Source: Branchipolynoe longqiensis (taxonomy: Eukaryota > Annelida > Polychaeta > Phyllodocida > Polynoidae). From it: 64,000 nt of DNA. A program made the translations under genes and the position numbers. Every line of letters starts with the position of its first letter. The first letter of the stretch is position 1. Where the stretch lies: positions 134,504,029-134,568,028 of the forward strand of contig CM059187.1 of the NCBI GenBank assembly GCA_030323885.1, read 5' to 3'. The notes beneath the pieces were generated by a model. It was not told the DNA's origin, searched no databases, and saw only the letters and a program-made list of their open reading frames with translations. This document shows, one piece after another, positions 56,873 through 64,000 of the stretch.

Positions 56873-57099
56873 CATACACATATATTATATAACGCACAAC
56901 ACCGTCGTCATGATATATCTCAACGCCATTGCCAAAGTAATTACACAACTTTCCTTATTCTATTACACGTGCCGTCTGCAAACCAAACGATGCGGCAGAC
57001 AAGAGAAACTGTGGAAAAGTTTAGCCTTGCCTTGTTTATTATATAGACTTGCAAAACAAAACAGACACAGACACACATGACTACAAGTACAAAACTCAT

Positions 57100-57650
57100 T
57101 TTCGGGTCGGCCATGCTGTGCCCGGCACCTCCGACATACCTGTGCCGGTGAGAGAGAAATTCACATTACGGCCTGGCGCTCCCACCGCTGAGCTGTAATG
57201 AAAAGTCGGGAGCACAGATTGAAGTCGGCTTTATTTGTGGGTGTAAAAACTGCCGCCGTCTCAGCACGCCGCGGACTGGTGGGTCGTTTTGCATTTAGCA
57301 CTCTGACGGTGGGCGTTATCTATCATTATAAATCACCCGGAGGAGGTGAGGGGTGGGGATGGGGGTGGAGAGGCTGGGTGCCCTCGCCGTCCGGCCGGCC
57401 CGTGCTAAGCGACAAACTTGTGGAAATAGACATAGACGTGTCATTGGCCACCTGTTAACGGGGCCCGCGGGGTTCAGCCGGGTGAAATCAGAAATAGCCA
57501 CGGCTACTGCCGCTTCTCAACTCACGCGCGCATACACGCACACACTCGCGCACACACGCACGCGCACACCACGCACACGGACACCTGCACGCAAACCTAC
57601 ACACACACCTACGTCCAGCATACCTCGTACCCTTTATCCAACCACAGGTA
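57100..57650 (+). promoter_or_regulatory. CpG-rich block with TATA-like motif, possible promoter and first exon
   Basis: Unusually GC/CpG-rich for this window (cgccgtctcagcacgccgcg, ccctcgccgtccggccggcc). It includes TATAAAT at ~57328 and ends at a consensus donor (accacag|gtatgtg, 57648). No coding frame I recognise. A repeat origin is possible, but no other copy is present here. Confidence 0.3.
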
Positions 57651-57652
57651 TG

Positions 57653-57654
<2 letters not shown>

Positions 57655-57687
<33 letters not shown>

Positions 57688-57740
57688 CATATATATTACA
57701 TATATATTACATATATATTACATATACATGTATATTATAT
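57655..57740. repeat. (AT)n / ATTACAT tract
   Basis: A TA run followed by four ATATATTACAT units, directly left of the MITE at 57745. Confidence 0.9.
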
Positions 57741-57744
57741 ATAT

Positions 57745-57999
57745 GAGACTGTCTCAAAAGGTGCTAAGTAATATGGGACAAAACTTTGTCCATTGTAATG
57801 ATCAACATACTATCTACTTATGTATTTGCTCAGGATAAACTGATTTGTTTTTTACATGGTGTTTCATAATCCCACTAGAATACATATTGATTTGAAGCAA
57901 ATGTCCTTGTGTTTTAAGTGTAACCGTGTCTGTGCTGTTTTGTGTCAATCGTTACAATGGACCAAAAAACGAAGAGTTAGCACCTTTTGAGACAGGCTC
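57745..57999. mobile_element. 255-bp mariner-like MITE (GAGACTGTCTCAAAAGGTG)
   Basis: TIRs GAGACTGTCTCAAAAGGTGC and reversed GAGCCTGTCTCAAAAGGTGC. A second inverted block further in is GTCCATTGTAATGAT / GTCAATCGTTACAATGGAC. TA-rich sequence on both sides. The copy at 63492-63746 has the same length and is ~90% identical when reversed. Confidence 0.88.
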
Positions 58000-58030
58000 A
58001 TATATTATATATATCTCCCCACACCTAACT

Positions 58031-58360
58031 ACCGGACGCGGTGGGCGAATCGGTAGAGCGCAGGCCTCCCATGCGGAAGGTCAGGAGTCAATTCCTGGTT
58101 GAGTCAAATCAATGACATAAAAATTGATACTTGTCGCTTACTAGCCAGGCGCTCTGCATTATTAGGATAGGGCAAGGACTGGTTGGCTCTGTGTCAGGAT
58201 AATGTGATTGAGTGGGATATCAGGTCATGGTGCCAGCAGCCTGATTTCCCAGTGGGGCATCACTATAAAGTTGCCATAAGTGCACACTGTCACAAGTCGG
58301 TACCCATCCTAATATGAACATAGATGTTGCTAGGATTTTAAAAAACCAACAAGCAAACAA
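58031..58360 (+). mobile_element. Full-length SINE, best-preserved second head type
   Basis: accggacgcggtgggcgaat, cggtagagcgcaggcctccc, atgcggaaggtcaggag, then linker gagtcaaatcaatgacat, core (gcaaggactggttggctctg, tgtcaggataatgtgattga) and tail to 'gcaaacaaa'. The head resembles a tRNA with an A-box-like 'gaatcggtagagcg'. Confidence 0.88.
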
Positions 58361-58397
58361 ATCCACGCACCTACAAGCACATCCTTCACAGACCCAC

Positions 58398-58762
58398 ACA
58401 ACACCTCACACACACACACTCACACACCTGCACTCACACTCACACACCTGCACTCACACTCACACACCCACACCTGCATTCACACACTCACACACCCAAA
58501 CTCACACACCCGCATTCACATTCACACATCCATACTCCCACACACACTCACACACACTCACACACACTCACATATACTCACACACACTCACACACACTTA
58601 CACACACTCTCACACACTCACACACCCACACATTCACACCCAAACTCACACACCCAAACTCACACACCCGCATTCACATTCACACATCCATACTCCCACA
58701 CTCCCACACACACTCACATACACTCACACTCATACAGACTCACACAGACTCACACACATCAC
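58398..58762. repeat. (CACA/CTCACA)n simple repeat
   Basis: Degenerate CACACACTCACA units with inserted CTGCACT/CATTCACA variants, directly after the SINE. The Thr/His frame is an artefact. Confidence 0.92.
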
Positions 58763-58963
58763 CCTCGCTGTGTATTATTATTAACCCCAGTAACAAGCTG
58801 CCCCGCCCCGAAAAACATTGTAAACTTAGCCATGGGTACGAGGTTAAATACTTGTCACCTAGATTAGAGAGGGGCGGGAGGACGAGGAGCCCAGCTTGTG
58901 TATCTCAGTGCTTAACTGGGCAGTGGTTATTCTGCGTCTGTAGTGTATGTGCACCTGTAGCTC

Positions 58964-59404
58964 CCTATGTATTTGTGCAGCGAGTCGCCTAAGCTGCGCT
59001 CATTTGAATTAAATTAATATGAAGTGTCTATGTATTTATGCAGCGAGTCATCTAAGCTGCACTCATTTGAATTAAATTAATATGAAGTGTCTATGTATTT
59101 ATGCAGCTAGTCAGCTAAGCTGCACTCATTTGAATTAAATTAATATGAAGTGTCTATGTATTTGTGCAGTGAGTCACCTAAGGTGCGCTCATTTGAATTA
59201 AATTAATATGAAGTGTCTATGTATTTATGCAGCGAGTTGTCTAAGCTGCACTCATTTGAATTAAATTAATATGAAGTGTCTATGTATTTGTGCAGTGAGT
59301 CACCTAAGCTGCGCTCATTTGAATTAAATTAATATGAAGTGGCTATGTATTTGTGCAGCGAGTCGTCTAAGCTGCGCTCATTTGAATTAAATTAATATGA
59401 ATAC
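58964..59404. repeat. 63-bp minisatellite, 7 copies
   Basis: The motif 'cag(c/t)gagtc' recurs at 58978, 59041, 59104, 59167, 59230, 59293 and 59356: an exact 63-bp period. Unit: ctatgtatttgtgcagcgag, tcacctaagctgcgctcatt, tgaattaaattaatatgaag, tgt. Copies differ by few point changes and no length changes. Confidence 0.95.
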
Positions 59405-59409
59405 ACTGT

Positions 59410-60780
59410 AGTGGGAGCAACACCGCACATTATAAAAAGACGTTATTCTCATAATTGATGTTGCATATTCATTCTTCTTTTTTTTGTTTGAGGGGGGGGG
59501 GGGGCGATACATGTGATTGTAAATCCACAGCTGCTCATGTGTACTTAAATTGATAAATATATATATATGCTTGGTATGTATATATAAATATATAATTAAA
59601 TGCGTACCTTACAACCTACATGAATGTATATAATTAAAGGCGTACCTTTCAATGTACATAAATGTGTTATATATCCAGTAGCATTATTCAAATCATCAAT
59701 TACAAGGGGCACTAAAGTTTTAATTTGAAGTGAGACTAACCGAAAATAACTACCTTACTATATTAGTCTGTAGATAATGAGAAAATTAACTAATTTAGTG
59801 TAAAAACAATTAAGAATGTATATTAAAAAAATATATATTAACAAATATTTTAAAACATATTTAAAAAAAAAATATTTTTAATATTTATTTTTTTAACTAG
59901 TTTTTTTTAAATATTAAAAAAATATATATAAAAAATATATTAAAAGAATATATTTAAAAAATATATATATTTAAGACGGAATATTTACGTTATTTTTCGA
60001 AAGGTCACACCTATCAGGCCTACTCTCAGCCAATATACCCGTGTAATGAAAGCTTGGCAAGTCGGAAACTATATTGGGGATGACCTATGCGGCGCCCTTT
60101 TTTCCTGATGAAGTGTTACATTTTTATTTTGCCTGCCCGGTGTATGTGTGTATGTGTTTGTGTGTGCACGCCTGTCTGTCTGTGTGTCCACTCTGGCCGG
60201 TCAGTTACACCGTAACACCCGAGCCTCGGTTTGGTTTTCCGCTCAACCATCCGCCTTTCATTTCACCCAAAATAGCCTGTAGACAAACTGCGCGATGTGC
60301 ACAAGTTCTACATTATAGAAAACACTCACATTTGTGTAATTTTTATTCCGATGAATATGATCTGATTTTCAAATTGTAAGTCACATATATGACATTTTAA
60401 TATATATAATTATAATAAGTATTATGTGCATGTATTTATATCAATTATTATAATATATAATGATAATAATATGCACTATATAGTTATTATATTACTTTAT
60501 TATTATAATGTATATACTTTTTATTATTATAAGAATATGAAAAATTATATACATACAATTAAAAGTTTTAAATTATATAATATTCATCCAAGTAAAATTA
60601 CTAAAATGAATGTTTTCTCTAATATCCAACGTATATATATAATAATTATATATTATATACGATATATGTGATAACATTTTATCAGATTATATTCATCTAA
60701 ATAAAATTATTGATTCAAGATGGATTATTAATTTATTATTCTCATGAATCAGTCTTTTCTTAGCCCTCTATCATTGGGTT
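59410..60780. other. AT-rich stretch, no gene seen
   Basis: Dense TTTAAAAAATATAT at 59810-59960 and TA/ATT-rich text at 60380-60720. No feature supported. Confidence 0.5.
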
Positions 60781-60789
60781 AAATGAGTG

Positions 60790-61400
60790 GGTGACGCTCA
60801 TTTGCTGTCATTGCTGGGGCACAGAGAACTGGGAAGCAGCCCCTCCCACCTGCCACTCACAGCAGGCCATCCCATTCGCCAACCCCTCAACCAATCATCC
60901 AGTCGCACCCGGCCCACCGTAGCAGCAACACCTCTTCTTAACCCACCCACCCACAAGCTGCACTTAACTCGATCTTTAAAAAAAATTTACCCGAGCAAAA
61001 AACAAAAAATGAACGAAGAACTTGAAAAATCTAAAACCATTGAACTGAAAAAACTTGAACCTAATATGATTGATATGTTTGCCCTGATGTAGATTTGATG
61101 ATTGTTTAATGATTGTTATAATGTTTTGTGATTTATTAATAACGGATTGATGACTGATGAAAAATGCCAGTCCGCATCCTTGAAATGTCCTGTACTCATG
61201 ATTAAAATGTCAACTTGATTAAATACCATAACTTATTCTCCATGTCGGGCCCTGTTACCGGCCACTCATACCTGTAAGAAGTAGAAATCAACTACTCCGC
61301 CAGTTACCCTGTCTGTCATGGAAATAAAGCTGTGTTATTCCCAACCTCTGCTTCTGTCTTCTCTGGGCCCCGGGTAGCAATGATGGTCTTCTGTACCTAG
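60790..61400 (+). mobile_element. Possible LTR-like unit, AATAAA end only
   Basis: C-rich start with CCACCCACCCACAAGC, then AT-rich text, then GAAATAAAGCTGTGTTATTC followed by ccaacctctgcttctgtctt. The end resembles the - strand ends at 7590-8110 (aataaacgcctcag, ccacctccgcctctgt). No TATA box seen. Confidence 0.35.
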
Positions 61401-61512
61401 TTATATACAGTTATTTACACCGATTTCTAAAAACATATCCTTTTACAAGATTAATAAAATACACATAATACATGAAGCATCAGGGCAAGCTATAAGCTGC
61501 AGTATTTGGATG

Positions 61513-61849
61513 TTGTTTGTTTGTTGTTTTACATCCTAGCAACATCTAAGGTCATATCAGGACAGGTACCGACTTGTGACAGTGCGCACTTATGCCGACT
61601 TTATAGTGCTGTCCCACTGGGAAACCAGGCCACCGGCACCATGACCTGCTATCCCACTCAGTCACATTATCCTGACACTGAGCACACCAGTCCTTGCCCT
61701 GTCCTAATAATGCCGAGCGCCTGGCTAGGAAGCAACAAGTATCAATTTTTAAGTCATTGGTTTGACTCGACCGGGGTTCGAACCCACGACCCCAATATCT
61801 ACCAGCACGGGAGACGGACGCTCTCACTCATTCAGCCATCCCGTCTGGT
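61513..61849 (-). mobile_element. Full-length SINE, reverse, Leu/Ser-like head
   Basis: Tail tcctagcaacatctaaggtc, body, core (agtcacattatcctgacact), linker and head (ggggttcgaacccacgac, gagacggacgctctcactca, ttcagccatcccgtctgg). Confidence 0.88.
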
Positions 61850-62084
61850 TTGGAATGACACCGCTTTATCAAAGCTTGATAAGGTTGTGGTTTTATTTTT
61901 GCCATAGTACAATATTTAAATTGTGAATTATAATTTTTGAAATTATATATTATTTTTTTAAATAACCCCCAAAAAGATACATGGCTCACAATGTGATATT
62001 TCCAACATTGGTATATGTCGCTTAAATTCAGGTTACACACAAAACGCGATGCGTTGCTAACAGTAAGTAATGTAGGGCGTGTTT

Positions 62085-62420
62085 GTTTTGTTTGTTTATT
62101 TTGTTTTTACATCCTGGCAACATCTAAGGTCATATCAAGACGACTACCGACTTGTGACAGTGCACACTGATGGCGAATTTATAGTGCTGCCTCACTGGGA
62201 GACCAGGCCACCAGCACCATGACCCGATATCCCACAGTCACATTATCCTGACACTGTGATAACAAGTCCTTGTCATATCCTAGTAATGTCGAGCGCCAGG
62301 CTAGGTAGCGACCAGTATCAATTGTATAAGTCATTGGTTTGACTCGGCTGAGATTCGAACTGCCGACCTTCCGCGCGGGAAGCCTGCGCTCTACCGATTC
62401 CGCCACCGTGTGCGGTGTCC
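62085..62420 (-). mobile_element. Full-length SINE, reverse, second head type
   Basis: Tail tcctggcaacatctaaggtc, core (cagtcacattatcctgacac), head (cgaccttccgcgcgggaagc, ctgcgctctaccgattccgc). Confidence 0.88.
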
Positions 62421-62644
62421 GAAGTAATATGGGAGTGTTTGATTTCAGTGTGCGGCGACCTGTTGACAACACGTTCACTATGAGATATATACACCTCCCG
62501 TGCGCCGGCTATTTCTGGTGGTTTGTTTTTGGCGGCGTCCATGTTTATTCCGGCCCGTCTCAACAGGTGGCGCAGTTAAATTTGTAGCACGTGTGGGATG
62601 ATCCCGTGTGGGGACGCTTCGCTAGCAAATCATCGATCCGTTGT

Positions 62645-62900
62645 TTGGTTGTTTGGAGTTTTACGACCTGGCAACATCTATTATCATATCAGGATGGGTA
62701 CCGACTTGTAACAGTGTGCACTCATGGCAACTTTATAGTGATGCCCCACTGGGAGACCAAGCCACGAGCACCATGACCTGATATCCCACGCAGTCACATT
62801 ATTCTGGCACTGAGCCAACTGGTCCTTGCCCTACCATAATAATGCCGAGCGCCTGACTAGGAAGCGACAAGTATCAATTTTTAAGTCATTGGTTTGACAT
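62645..62900 (-). mobile_element. SINE, reverse, head missing
   Basis: Tail cctggcaacatctattatca, core (cagtcacattattctggcac), ends in the linker at 'aagtcattggtttgacat'. Third in a row in this orientation. Confidence 0.85.
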
Positions 62901-63044
62901 CGATCAGAAATGGACGGAAAGGAAGGAGGGGGGGGGGGATTTGGTGGGGGGGGGGGTAAATAATGCCACATTATATACACATGGATATATCACGGTACTT
63001 GACGTTGAGCCCTCATTTGAAAGTTTATGCCATATTTTAAACTT

Positions 63045-63405
63045 AGCTTGATTGTTATAATCTACTTCATTTTAGTTTGAAACAACTATACTAGTATTCT
63101 GTTTGTTGTTGTTTTCCGTCGTATGTCTTGCGACGACGTAAAACAACAAGAAACACTTTTTTTTTATATTGCCAATTTTAGATATATTTTAATAGAAAAT
63201 ATGCAAACTAATATTGGCATGCAGCTCAGAATTCTGGACATTATAAGTGTGTAAGACTTGCTGTGGTGACTGTGTCTATTAAATTGGATTCGGAGTCATT
63301 CTGTGCAGCAATAACTGTTTAATGTGTGCACCTGTATCTGTGTTGGATATGGAAGATCAAATGTACTTTGGTTTCGAAAATGGAATAATTTCATCGGATT
63401 GTGAA
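63045..63405 (+). mobile_element. TTAA-family MITE, degraded
   Basis: 'gttataatctacttcatttt', 'gtgttggatatggaagatc' and 'tttcatcggattgtg' follow the family order. The right end is lost where the outer palindrome at 63413 begins. Confidence 0.6.
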
Positions 63406-63412
63406 ATTCTAA

Positions 63413-63438
63413 ATTCAACTAAGAGCGTGTTAAGGTCG

Positions 63439-63489
<51 letters not shown>

Positions 63490-63745
63490 ATGAGCCTGTC
63501 TCAAAAGGTGATAACTCTTTTTGTTGTTGTCCATTGTAACGATTGCCACAAAACAGCACAGGAATGGTTACACTGAAAACAGAAGGACATTTGCTTCAAA
63601 TCAATATGTATTCTATTGGGATTATGAAACACCACATAAGAAACAAATCAGTTGATCCTGAGCAAATGCATAAGCAGATGGTATGTTGATCGTTACAATG
63701 GACGAAGTTTTGTCCCATATTGCTTAGCACCTTTCGAGACAGTTT

Positions 63746-63792
<47 letters not shown>

Positions 63793-63818
63793 CGACCTGA
63801 ACACGCTCTTGGTTGAAT
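63413..63818. mobile_element. Outer palindromic element with (TA)n centre hosting a MITE
   Basis: The arms 63413-63440 and 63791-63818 are 28-bp inverted repeats matching at 26 positions (ATTCAACYAAGAGCGTGTTM, AGGTCGCT). Inside both arms are (TA)n runs (63441-63490, 63750-63790), and between them the 255-bp MITE. Confidence 0.88.
63492..63746. mobile_element. 255-bp mariner-like MITE, second copy, inverted
   Basis: TIR GAGCCTGTCTCAAAAGGTGA and reversed GAAACTGTCTCGAAAGGTGC. Same length as 57745-57999 and reverse-complementary to it, with scattered differences. Confidence 0.9.
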
Positions 63819-64000
63819 AAAAAAAAAATATATATACATGATATATATATATATACATGTGTGTATAAGCAATTATACGAGTATAATTATTCGAGTATAA
63901 TATAATCTATGAACTGTGTCCTCAGTTTATATCAACCTGACACTACACCAATTAACTGACACTCCTCCAGTCATATATATAATGAAAAACCACTCAGTGA

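Noticed and set aside
58314..58784. 156-codon His/Thr/Ser frame
   Set aside because: Translation of a CACA/CTCACA simple repeat preceded by a SINE tail.

Overview
This is a eukaryotic (metazoan) window, not a prokaryotic one. Coding sequence is split by introns with GT/AG borders, and most of the rest is transposable-element debris, microsatellites and minisatellites. The only cellular gene I can identify firmly is a Disabled (Dab) orthologue on the + strand. Its PTB domain, expanded DPF motifs and NPF motifs mark it as a clathrin/endocytic adaptor. A full-length tRNA-derived SINE at 40930-41263 matches a type I know from gastropod and bivalve genomes. Together with the invertebrate-type LINEs and tRNA-SINEs, this suggests a lophotrochozoan such as a mollusc or brachiopod. 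That taxon call is inference.

Layout. 1-6205 lies upstream of the first recognisable Dab coding exon and holds a TTAA-flanked MITE, a LINE 3' fragment, a 43-bp minisatellite, (ACAT)n arrays, a SINE and a pogo-like MITE. 6206-9803 carries four exons: three build the PTB domain and its basic/acidic tail, and the fourth has 17 codons. 9804-27260 is a 17.5-kb intron with a palindromic 49-bp minisatellite, two RTE-like LINE copies (one nested in an older Jockey/CR1-like LINE), solo-LTR-like units, a tandem tRNA-like repeat, a 460-bp polypyrimidine tract and a nested palindromic MITE. 27261-33618 carries three exons, the last a single 3507-bp exon encoding 1169 residues with 21 DPF motifs. 39465-39533 is a small NPF exon, and 43014 is a candidate terminal exon with a poly(A) signal near 43300. 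43310-64000 has no gene I can support. It holds several MITE families, a nearly intact CR1/L2-like LINE (one stop codon), a 63-bp minisatellite, many SINEs, and at 57100-57650 a CpG-rich block with a TATA-like motif that may be another gene's promoter.

How the parts relate. From the first donor onward, every Dab intron I could define is phase 0, so the middle exons could be skipped without breaking frame. The LINEs, with their (ATTG)n or oligo-repeat tails and 11-bp target duplications, are plausible sources of the machinery that moved the SINEs; a 52-bp SINE stub at 102-153 has the same kind of duplication. The most unusual structure is a pair of 'MITE in a palindrome' nests (24538-24800 and 63413-63818), where one inverted-repeat element sits exactly in the TA-rich centre of another.
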